Source of the DNA: Verrucomicrobiia bacterium
GTDB taxonomy: Bacteria > Zixibacteria > MSB-5A5 > DSPP01
Assembly (NCBI GenBank): GCA_035574275.1
Contig: DATLYY010000042.1
Location: 27,008 to 91,007 of the forward strand
Reading direction: 5' to 3'
Length of the DNA stretch: 64,000 nucleotides
This document shows, piece by piece, positions 42,833 through 49,922 of this stretch. Within the stretch, counting starts at the first letter, position 1. The number at the start of each line of letters is the position of its first letter. The translations under genes were made by a program, and so were the position numbers. The notes under the pieces were generated by a model. The model did not search any database. It worked only from the letters and a program-made list of their open reading frames with translations, and had not been told where the DNA came from.

Positions 42833-44113
42833 ATGTCAGAAGTAAATAATTCCGTTCTCGAACGGGCCCAGCGGCTCTTCGAGGCGAATCAGTTTTTGGG
42901 GCTGGTGGCGCTTTTTGAAGGGCTGCCGGCATCAGAAGTCAGGCAGTTGGCAAGACCGGATAAACTTCGGCTTTACTTCATCGTTGCAAGCGCTTACTTG
43001 CGTGTGGGTAAGGTGCCGGCCGCATCCCGGTTTGCCAATATGCTGGTAAAGGCCTTCCCCGATGATTTGGGGGTGTTGCACTTGGCGGCCCAATCCTCCT
43101 GCGAGATGGCGGAATACGACCGCACCATCCATTACGCCGGCCGGTATTTCGAGGCGTTGGAAGCCGGCCAATTCAGCCAAAAGTTCAATTCCGCCGAGGG
43201 ATTACAGTCCGAGGTTTACCGCCTCTGGGGGCGGGCCCTCAAGGAAAGCGGCAGGGGGGAGGAGGCGGCCGAAAAGTTTCGCAAGGCAATCGACGCCAAA
43301 AGCGACGATTCGCTGGCCTATCTGGACTTGAGCCATTTTTACTTCCAAGTCAAAAAATATGGGGAAGCCGGGCAGATTTTGTCCCAGGGGTTCAAAAAAG
43401 TCCCCCAATCGGAGGAGCTTTTGAAGCTGGCGGAAGAGTTTTGCGCCACGCGGGAAGGGGCCGCCGTCTGTCTAAAAGTGTTTGCGGATGCCGGCAAATG
43501 GAGCAAGGTGCTTTCGGTTTTGGAGAAACATTCGAGTTTGCGGACGCTCACTTGGGCCAAAAAATTCAAGGCGCAGGCACTCGCCGGCTTGGGGCAATGG
43601 GGTGAAGCCAAGTTCCTGTACGAGGAGTATCTCTCCGCCTTTCTGGATGACTGGGAGGTGCTCAACGAGTTGGGAAACGTCTGCTTCCAACTCGGGGAGT
43701 TCGACCGGGCGGAGGAATGCTACCGAAGGGCTTTGGAGCGGAACCCGGCCTGGGAAGAGGGTTGGCGCAACCTTTCGGTCAGCTTGTCCCGCCTGGGGAA
43801 GCTCAAGGAGGCCCGGGCCAGCTTGGAGCAGTATATCACACTCGTGCCGGAGGATAAAAGCGTCTACGGCTTTTTTGCCGATCTGCTTTACCGGGAAAAC
43901 GAGTTCGGCCGGGCGGTGAATTTTTACGAGGATTTCCTGCGTTTCCATCCGGCGGAAAAAGAGGCCTGGGTAAAACTGGCGGACTGCTACTTGAACCTGG
44001 GGCACACCCAGTCGGCCCTCTCCAGCTTCCGCCAGGCGCACACCCTTTCGCCGGAATCGGACGAAATCCGGGTGAAAATGGAAGAACTCCGCCGGCAGCT
44101 GCCGAAAATTTAA
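42833..44113 (+). CDS. Tetratricopeptide repeat protein
   Basis: 426 residues made mostly of TPR units; the clearest are FREALERNPAWEEG-type repeats around residues 285-320 (CFQLGEFDRAEECYRRALER) and 375-410 (YLNLGHTQSALSSFRQAH). No signal peptide is present, so it is probably cytoplasmic and binds a partner protein. AAAGGGAGG precedes the ATG. It heads the operon behind the sigma-28-type promoter. Its partner is unknown. Confidence 0.85.
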   Translation: MSEVNNSVLERAQRLFEANQFLGLVALFEGLPASEVRQLARPDKLRLYFIVASAYLRVGKVPAASRFANMLVKAFPDDLGVLHLAAQSSCEMAEYDRTIHYAGRYFEALEAGQFSQKFNSAEGLQSEVYRLWGRALKESGRGEEAAEKFRKAIDAKSDDSLAYLDLSHFYFQVKKYGEAGQILSQGFKKVPQSEELLKLAEEFCATREGAAVCLKVFADAGKWSKVLSVLEKHSSLRTLTWAKKFKAQALAGLGQWGEAKFLYEEYLSAFLDDWEVLNELGNVCFQLGEFDRAEECYRRALERNPAWEEGWRNLSVSLSRLGKLKEARASLEQYITLVPEDKSVYGFFADLLYRENEFGRAVNFYEDFLRFHPAEKEAWVKLADCYLNLGHTQSALSSFRQAHTLSPESDEIRVKMEELRRQLPKI

Positions 44114-44181
44114 AGCTCCCTTCGTTTTCTGCCGAAACATAAGATGAGGGGAAGAAAATCCCCTTCAACTTCGACACCGGG

Positions 44182-44541
44182 ATGGCGAAAACGAGAAAAA
44201 GAAAATCCGGACAAACCGAGCTGGCGCTGCAAACACCGGTTCTTTCCCTTCCAAACGAAAGTCCGGACGCCGGACATTTTTTGCCGGTTTATTACCCGCC
44301 GAGCGGCGAAGAGCTCGACGCACTCGCGCTCCGGCTGGCGCCCGTTCTGGCAAAGACCGGCTGGGTCGTGCGGGTGAGGGAGGGGGAACAGGGGGATAAA
44401 TTCCTGGAACTTCAAAACAAAAACGGTCAGCGCCGGCGGCTCTCTCCCGAAGAAGCGCTTGCCTGGCAGGCGTTTTTGCCCCAGCTTTCCGGTTTGGACA
44501 CTCTTTTTTCATCCGGGCCAAACGATAGAAAGGACAAGTGA
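44182..44541 (+). CDS. Hypothetical protein in the FlgN/FlgM-like operon
   Basis: 119 residues with no recognised family. A basic N-terminus (AKTRKRKS) is followed by a compact alpha/beta-looking middle (YYPPSGEELDALALRLAPVL, then TGWVVRVREGEQGDKFLELQ). It overlaps the next gene by four bases (ATGA), so its function is probably tied to the FlgN-like protein. No clear ribosome site is visible. Confidence 0.6.
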   Translation: MAKTRKRKSGQTELALQTPVLSLPNESPDAGHFLPVYYPPSGEELDALALRLAPVLAKTGWVVRVREGEQGDKFLELQNKNGQRRRLSPEEALAWQAFLPQLSGLDTLFSSGPNDRKDK

Positions 44542-45008
44542 TGGACTTCCGGCCCACCGCGAGCCTCGAAAAGGAAATCATTTCCCTTTTGAAAGACGAA
44601 CTTTCGTTTTACCAGTCGATGTTCATTCTGGCCGACAAGCAGAAGGACTGCATCAAGCTGGGCCGGGACACGGAACTGGCGCAGGTGTACGCCGACATTT
44701 CCCGTTTTTCCCAACGGATTGCCCAGAGTGAGGCGCGGCTTTCCGACATCATGCAAAAAGACCAGAAAAGCTTCGTTTTGGCCAGCTCCCACCTCGAAGT
44801 GCGCCGGCTGGTGACCTCCATCGCCGCCATCGTGGAAAAAAACATCAGCTTGCTCAAAGACAACCTTTCCGCGGCCGAAAGCCGGGAGGCGTTCATCCGG
44901 TCCGAACTGGAGGAGCTGGTCAAAAGCCGGCGGCTTTTGGAAGAGTTGGCCGGCCGATCGGACGGGGCGGGCGGGAAAAAAAACAACTTGTCAAAACCGG
45001 GCCTTTGA
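44538..45008 (+). CDS. FlgN-like coiled-coil protein
   Basis: 156 residues, almost entirely helical. The pattern LLKDELSFYQSMFILADKQKDCIK, then RFSQRIAQSEARLSDIM, resembles FlgN, the export chaperone for the flagellar hook-filament junction proteins. Sequence signatures in this family are weak, so the call rests on length, coiled-coil shape and the FlgM-like gene next door. It could also be an unrelated coiled-coil protein. Confidence 0.5.
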   Translation: MMDFRPTASLEKEIISLLKDELSFYQSMFILADKQKDCIKLGRDTELAQVYADISRFSQRIAQSEARLSDIMQKDQKSFVLASSHLEVRRLVTSIAAIVEKNISLLKDNLSAAESREAFIRSELEELVKSRRLLEELAGRSDGAGGKKNNLSKPGL

Positions 45009-45050
45009 CGATACATTGAATAGGTCTCGCCTTGCGGGACGGAGAAAAAA

Positions 45051-45281
45051 ATGCCGGTTAACGGAAGAAGGAAACAAAAACCAGAAAACGGAACGCCCGT
45101 CGGCGTGGTGACCCGCGAGGAGTTTATCCACCAGGCCAAGGAACGGCTTTCGACGCTGCCGGACATCCGGCCGGAGCGGATTCAAAAAGCGCTTCTGCGC
45201 GTCTCGCAGGGGTATTACGACCGCCCTCAGGTGGTCGCCAAAATCGCCGACCGTTTTTTGGAAGAAATGGGGATTGATTAA
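45051..45281 (+). CDS. FlgM-like anti-sigma-28 factor
   Basis: 76 residues. The C-terminal half IRPERIQKALLRVSQGYYDR, then PQVVAKIADRFLEEMG, fits the FlgM pattern (R..RI..ik..i..G.Y.....iA..ll), the helix pair that binds sigma-28. The basic, unstructured N-terminus is also typical. FlgN and FlgM genes are adjacent in many flagellated bacteria. The short length and weak conservation keep the confidence moderate. No other flagellar gene is in the window. Confidence 0.5.
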   Translation: MPVNGRRKQKPENGTPVGVVTREEFIHQAKERLSTLPDIRPERIQKALLRVSQGYYDRPQVVAKIADRFLEEMGID

Positions 45282-45361
45282 AAACTTGCCCGATTCGATT
45301 CCCGCCCCTTTAGTGTCCGCTTTTCCGCTCCATCCCATTCACAGAGAGATTGAAGCCCGGC

Positions 45362-45389
45362 TTGACACCCGTGATGCCGCCTCTATATT
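45362..45389 (+). promoter_or_regulatory. tRNA-Val promoter
   Basis: TTGACA (45362-45367), 16 bases, TATATT (45384-45389), ending 13 bases before the tRNA. Confidence 0.75.
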
Positions 45390-45402
45390 GCACCGGTGTT
45401 GC

Positions 45403-45476
45403 GGGCGATTAGCTCAGATGGTTAGAGTACTTGCTTGACATGCAAGGGGTCGATGGTTCGAGTCCATCATCGCCCA
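45403..45476 (+). tRNA. tRNA-Val (anticodon GAC)
   Basis: A 74-base cloverleaf. The acceptor GGGCGAT pairs with ATCGCCC, the D-arm is GCTC...GAGT, the anticodon stem is CTTGC/GCAAG with loop TTGACAT (anticodon GAC), and the T-arm is GATGG-TTCGAGT-CCATC. Discriminator A. The CCA end is not encoded; T-rich sequence follows. Confidence 0.95.
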
Positions 45477-45503
45477 TTTTTTGATGATGGCGAAAACCGC
45501 AAG

Positions 45504-45519
45504 AAAACGGCCGTTTTTT
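45504..45519 (+). terminator. Palindrome with T-run after tRNA-Val
   Basis: AAAACGGCCGTTTT followed by TT about 28 bases after the tRNA. With no unpaired loop the stem is short, so termination is possible but not certain. Confidence 0.4.
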
Positions 45520-45598
45520 CTGGAGAACCCGCCGTTCCGATTATTCTTCCGAAATCGTCATTCCCCGGCCAAAGTCCCCGGTTTAATTGTACGGATGA

Positions 45599-47548
45599 AT
45601 GGATAAGCTCGTTTTAACCATCCACGGCAACCGGGAAGAGTTTCCCAAAGGGGTCACCCCGCAGCAAATACTGGAGAAGAAAAACTCCGATTTAAGGCAG
45701 AAAGCGCTGGGGGCGCTTTTGAACGGCCGGATGATTGACCTTTTCCGGCCAATCGAAGAAGAGGGAGAACTCAAGTTTCTAACTTGGGAAGACCCGCAGG
45801 GGAAGGAGATGTTCTGGCATTCCACCGCCCATCTGATGGCCCAGGCGGTGCAGGAGCTTTTCCCGGGCACCAAGGTGGCCATCGGACCCCCCATCGAGGA
45901 GGGGTTTTACTACGATTTTGACCGGGACCGCTCCTTTACTCCGGAAGAGCTGGCCGCCATCGAGAAGCGGATGGCGGAAATCGCCGCCGGCGGACACCCC
46001 TATTCCCGCCGGGAGATACCGACCTCCGAGGCGCGGGAGTTCTTTAAAAAAATGGGGGAACCGTACAAACTGGAGATTCTGGACGGCATCAACGATCCGT
46101 CGGTTTCGATTTATTCCCAGGACCGCTTTACCGATCTGTGCCGCGGGCCGCACATCCCCTCCACCGACCGGATCAAGGCGGTCAAGCTCACCGCTTCCTC
46201 CGGCGCCTACTGGAGGGGGAGCGAGAAAAACCGGATGCTTTGGCGCATTTACGGTGTCTCCTTTCCCGACCCGAAACTTTTGGAGCAGTATCTCGCCCGG
46301 GTGGAGGAGGCCAAGAGGCGGGATCACCGGAAATTAGGAAAAGAATTGGATTTATTCTCCATCAAGGATGAAATCGGCGCCGGGATGGTTTTGTGGCACC
46401 CCAAGGGGGCCCTGGTGCGCTATCTTATCGAAGAGTATTGGCGGCAGCGGCATCTGGCTTTCGGCTACGACATTCTGTTCACCCCGCACATCGCCCGGCT
46501 TAATCTCTGGCAAACTTCGGGACACACCGATTTTTACCGGGACAACATGTATTCGCCGGTGGAGGTGGAAAAGGATTTGTACCAGTTGAAACCGATGAAT
46601 TGCCCGTTCCACATCGAGATTTACAAGACTCAGCTGCGCAGCTACCGGGATTTGCCGTTGCGCTGGGCCGAACTGGGAACCGTGTACCGCTACGAGCGCT
46701 CCGGTGTTCTGCACGGGCTTTTGCGGGTGCGCGGGTTCACCCAGGACGACGCCCATATCTTCTGCCGCCCCGACCAGGTGGAATCGGAAGTTCTGGGGGT
46801 TCTGGATTTGACCTTCGAGTTTTTGTCTGCCTTCGGCTTTGACGAGTATGAAGTAGTGCTTTCCACCCGCCCGGCGGATGCCATCGGCGTGCCGGAGGAC
46901 TGGGAAATGGCCACCCATGCCTTGCGCCGGGCCTTGGAACTGAAGGGGCTGGCCTATTCGGTTGACGAGGGCGGGGGAGCTTTTTACGGCCCGAAAATTG
47001 ATTTGAAAATCAAGGATGTGATGGGGCGGGCCTGGCAGTGCACCACCGTCCAGTTTGATTTCAATTTACCGGCACGGTTCGATTTGTACTTTGTCGCCCC
47101 GGACGGCACCTACCAGCGGCCGGTGATGATTCACCGCGCCCTTTTGGGTTCGATGGAACGGTTCTTCGGCGTTCTGTTGGAACATTACGGCGGCGTTTTT
47201 CCGCTTTGGCTCGCCCCTATACAGGTAGCGCTGCTCCCGATTACCGATGAGCAGTTGGAATACATCGGCAAACTTGCGGAGCGGTTGAAGTCGAAGGGGG
47301 TTCGGATCTTCGTTGACCGGGGGAAGGAGAAAATCGGCTACAAAATCCGGGAAGCGGAATCGCAAAAAATTCCCTACATGGCAGTGGTGGGTAAAAAGGA
47401 AGTGGCCGCCGGCACGGTGGCCCTGCGCCGTCACGGCCGGGGGGATTTGGGAACGAAAAATATAGATGAACTGGAACAGTTTTTGTTGGAAGAGATAAAA
47501 ACCAAGAAAACCGGGCTTGGCCCCTCGGGCAGGGCCGCCGGCTACTAA
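45599..47548 (+). CDS. thrS: Threonyl-tRNA synthetase
   Basis: 649 residues with the full bacterial layout: TGS domain (residues 1-60), the editing domain with HSTAHLMAQAV and the zinc-associated CRGPH motif, the class II core (motif 2 TVYRYERSGVLHGLLRVRGF, motif 3 near the end of the core) and the anticodon-binding domain (APIQVALLPI). The catalytic zinc cysteine is in KPMNCPFH. No T-box leader is seen in front of it, and the ribosome site is weak. It is the first gene of the thrS-infC-rpmI-rplT-pheST block. Confidence 0.97.
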   Translation: MDKLVLTIHGNREEFPKGVTPQQILEKKNSDLRQKALGALLNGRMIDLFRPIEEEGELKFLTWEDPQGKEMFWHSTAHLMAQAVQELFPGTKVAIGPPIEEGFYYDFDRDRSFTPEELAAIEKRMAEIAAGGHPYSRREIPTSEAREFFKKMGEPYKLEILDGINDPSVSIYSQDRFTDLCRGPHIPSTDRIKAVKLTASSGAYWRGSEKNRMLWRIYGVSFPDPKLLEQYLARVEEAKRRDHRKLGKELDLFSIKDEIGAGMVLWHPKGALVRYLIEEYWRQRHLAFGYDILFTPHIARLNLWQTSGHTDFYRDNMYSPVEVEKDLYQLKPMNCPFHIEIYKTQLRSYRDLPLRWAELGTVYRYERSGVLHGLLRVRGFTQDDAHIFCRPDQVESEVLGVLDLTFEFLSAFGFDEYEVVLSTRPADAIGVPEDWEMATHALRRALELKGLAYSVDEGGGAFYGPKIDLKIKDVMGRAWQCTTVQFDFNLPARFDLYFVAPDGTYQRPVMIHRALLGSMERFFGVLLEHYGGVFPLWLAPIQVALLPITDEQLEYIGKLAERLKSKGVRIFVDRGKEKIGYKIREAESQKIPYMAVVGKKEVAAGTVALRRHGRGDLGTKNIDELEQFLLEEIKTKKTGLGPSGRAAGY

Positions 47549-47560
47549 AAAGGAGGAACC

Positions 47561-48139
47561 ATCAAGGAAAAAGAACTTCGGGTAAACGACCGTATCCGCA
47601 TTCCTCAAGTGCGCGTGATTGACGCCGATGGCGGACAGCTGGGGGTTTTGAACACCCGCGAGGCCCAGCGAATGGCGGCCGAAAAGGGACTGGATTTGGT
47701 GGAAATCTCCCCCAACGCCCGCCCCCCTGTCTGCCGGATTATGGATTACGGCAAGTACAAATACGAACTGGCCAAAAAAGCCCGCTCGGCCCGCAAAAAG
47801 CAGCACACCGTCGATATGAAGGAAATCCAGCTTCGCCCCAACACGGACGACCATGACTACAACTTCAAACTGCGCCACGCCCGGGAATTCTTGGGGGACG
47901 GGGACCGGGTGAAAGTCGCCATCAACTTCCGCGGCCGGGAGGTGGTGCACCAGGAATTCGGCTTCGACATGGCCAAACGGGTGGAGCAGGATCTGGCCGA
48001 TGTTGGCTACCCGGAACAGAAGGCCAAGCTGGAAGGGAAAACCATCACGATGGTTTTTCTCCCCAAACCGGCTGCCTCCGGCGGACGCCCCAAAGAGGTG
48101 CGGGCCTCCGAACCGGCCCCACCCCCCAAACCGATGTGA
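47561..48139 (+). CDS. infC: Translation initiation factor IF-3, AUC start codon
   Basis: 192 residues beginning KEKELRVNDRIRIPQVRVID, so the whole conserved IF-3 N-terminal domain is in frame from ATC 47561. AGGAGG ends four bases before it. IF-3 genes of other bacteria use AUU or AUC starts, which lets IF-3 repress its own translation. The next usual start, GTG 47609, would remove the first 16 conserved residues. Signature LNTREAQRMAAEKGLDLVEI and PVCRIMDYGKYKYE are intact. It starts 12 bases after thrS. Confidence 0.95.
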   Translation: MKEKELRVNDRIRIPQVRVIDADGGQLGVLNTREAQRMAAEKGLDLVEISPNARPPVCRIMDYGKYKYELAKKARSARKKQHTVDMKEIQLRPNTDDHDYNFKLRHAREFLGDGDRVKVAINFRGREVVHQEFGFDMAKRVEQDLADVGYPEQKAKLEGKTITMVFLPKPAASGGRPKEVRASEPAPPPKPM

Positions 48140-48182
48140 GGTTTATATTCTTGTGCATTTGAACGGTCTTTAACCTCATTCT

Positions 48183-48225
48183 CAATCCTTCCAGGGAAGG
48201 GTTGGGTCGCAGGTCCAATTTTTTT
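48183..48225 (+). terminator. Attenuator-like hairpin between infC and rpmI
   Basis: CAATCCTTCC pairs with GGAAGGGTTG (48183-48204), and a T7 run lies at 48219-48225. A competing smaller hairpin TTGGG/TCCAA (48202-48218) would sit directly against the T7. The two share TTGGG bases, so they are mutually exclusive. This could be L20-type attenuation ahead of rpmI-rplT or simply an infC terminator. Confidence 0.4.
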
Positions 48226-48320
48226 GTAGCCAAGTTAAAAAAAATTTCTTACATTATCGGCTTAGCTGAAACCGGCCTCAGGCCGCTTTATGTTTTGGTT
48301 AGAAGAAATGAGGAGCCGAT

Positions 48321-48521
48321 ATGCCTAAAATGAAAACCAACCGCTCGGCGGCCAAACGCTTCCGCAAAACCGCCTCCGGCAAGCTGAAGCACAAGCGGGC
48401 CTTTTTGCGCCATATTTTGACCAGCAAGACCTCCAAACGGAAGCGTCAAATGCGCCGGCCAGCCTACGTCGGCGGCGCCGACCAAAAACGGCTGGAAACG
48501 CTTCTGCCGTACGGGGCTTAG
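48321..48521 (+). CDS. rpmI: 50S ribosomal protein L35
   Basis: 66 residues, very basic. [20 protein letters not shown] and the [14 protein letters not shown] segment are the L35 signatures. GAGGAG precedes the ATG. It lies 12 bases before rplT, in the conserved infC-rpmI-rplT order. About 180 bases separate it from infC; they contain hairpins. Confidence 0.97.
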   Translation: MPKMKTNRSAAKRFRKTASGKLKHKRAFLRHILTSKTSKRKRQMRRPAYVGGADQKRLETLLPYGA

Positions 48522-48533
48522 GGAGGAAGAAGC

Positions 48534-48881
48534 ATGCCACGCGCCACCAACAACGTCGCCGCCAGGGCCCGCAAGAAAAAATATTTCAAGGCCGCCAAGG
48601 GGAATTTCGGCGGCCGCCGCAAGCTGTACCGCACGGTCAAGGAGACCGTGATGCGGGGCTGGAAATACGCCTACCGGGACCGCAAGAACAAAAAACGGGA
48701 ATTTCGCGCCCTCTGGATTGTCCGTATCAACGCCGCGGCGCGCCCGCACGGGCTTTCCTATTCCCGCTTCATCTCCGGGTTGAAAAAAGCGGGGGTCGCT
48801 TTGGATCGCAAGATTCTGGCGGAGCTGGCCGTGCGGGACTCGGCCGCCTTCGGCGAACTGGCCAAGCTCGCAAAAGCGTAG
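48534..48881 (+). CDS. rplT: 50S ribosomal protein L20
   Basis: 115 residues, the usual length. It contains the typical [20 protein letters not shown] region and the C-terminal domain ([20 protein letters not shown]). L20 binds 23S rRNA early in assembly and in some bacteria represses its own operon. Followed after a single base by pheS. Confidence 0.97.
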   Translation: MPRATNNVAARARKKKYFKAAKGNFGGRRKLYRTVKETVMRGWKYAYRDRKNKKREFRALWIVRINAAARPHGLSYSRFISGLKKAGVALDRKILAELAVRDSAAFGELAKLAKA

Positions 48882-48882
48882 T

Positions 48883-49908
48883 ATGGGGGTTCTGTCCGAA
48901 GGGGAAGTCGGGCAGCTTGTTTCCACGGCCGAAAAGGAGATCGAGTCGGCCGCCGGCACGGAAGAACTTAATACCTTAAAAGTCAAATACGTCGGGCGCA
49001 GCGGCGTTCTGACCCTAGCGCTCCGCTCTTTGAAGGATGTCCCGGCCGAGGAGCGCCCCAAGGTGGGGCAGGCCCTGAATTCGGCCCGGGTCGCCCTCGA
49101 AGAAAAAATTAATTCACGCCTTTCAGCACTCGAAGCGGCTTCCCGAAAAGCCGCTCGAGGTTTCTTTGACCATACTCTTCCCGGAACTCCTGCGCCTTTA
49201 GGTCACCGCCATCCGTTGATCAAAGTGAATGCTGAAATCGTGCGGATTTTCAACGTGATGGGATTTGAAATTGCCACCGGCCCGGAGGTGGAAACCGATT
49301 TTTACAACTTTGAAGCGTTGAATTTTCCCAAAGACCACCCGGCGCGGGATATGTGGGATACTTTCTACCTCAAGGATTCCGACCTGCTTCTGCGCACCCA
49401 CACCTCACCCGTGCAGGTGCGGGTTTTTGAAAAGCGGAAACCGCCGGTGAAAATACTGGCCCCCGGGAGGGTGTACCGCCACGAGGCGATAAATGCCCGC
49501 AGCTACTACACCTTTTTGCAAATCGAGGGGTTTTACGTGGATGCCGATGTCACCTTTGCCGATTTGAAAGGGGTTTTGAACGCTTTTGTCTCCGCTTTCT
49601 ACGGCAACGTGAAAACCCGTTTCCGCCCCTCCTATTTTCCGTTCACCGAACCCTCGATGGAGATAGACATCTCCTGCACGATTTGCGGAGGGAAGGGATG
49701 CTCGGTCTGCAAGTACGAGGGGTGGCTGGAGATTCTGGGGTGCGGGATGATTCATCCCCAGGTTTTCAAGAACGTCGGCTACGATCCGGAGGTCTGGAAG
49801 GGGTACGCCTTCGGCTTGGGGGTGGACCGGATTGCGATGCAGAAATACCGGATTGACGACATCCGGCTTTTTTACGAAAACGATTTGCGATTTCTGGAGC
49901 AATTCTAA
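48883..49908 (+). CDS. pheS: Phenylalanyl-tRNA synthetase alpha subunit
   Basis: 341 residues: an N-terminal coiled-coil tRNA-binding arm and the class II catalytic core. Motifs seen are GHRHPLIK, FPKDHPARDMWDTFYL, LLRTHTSPVQ and the motif 3 region GYAFGLGVDRIAM. Forms an alpha2beta2 enzyme with PheT, whose gene starts 14 bases later. Confidence 0.97.
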   Translation: MGVLSEGEVGQLVSTAEKEIESAAGTEELNTLKVKYVGRSGVLTLALRSLKDVPAEERPKVGQALNSARVALEEKINSRLSALEAASRKAARGFFDHTLPGTPAPLGHRHPLIKVNAEIVRIFNVMGFEIATGPEVETDFYNFEALNFPKDHPARDMWDTFYLKDSDLLLRTHTSPVQVRVFEKRKPPVKILAPGRVYRHEAINARSYYTFLQIEGFYVDADVTFADLKGVLNAFVSAFYGNVKTRFRPSYFPFTEPSMEIDISCTICGGKGCSVCKYEGWLEILGCGMIHPQVFKNVGYDPEVWKGYAFGLGVDRIAMQKYRIDDIRLFYENDLRFLEQF

Positions 49909-49922
49909 AACTTCAAGCTTAA

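Noticed and set aside
45477..45598. T-box leader upstream of thrS
   Set aside because: No T-box sequence, specifier loop or antiterminator is visible and the space is too short.
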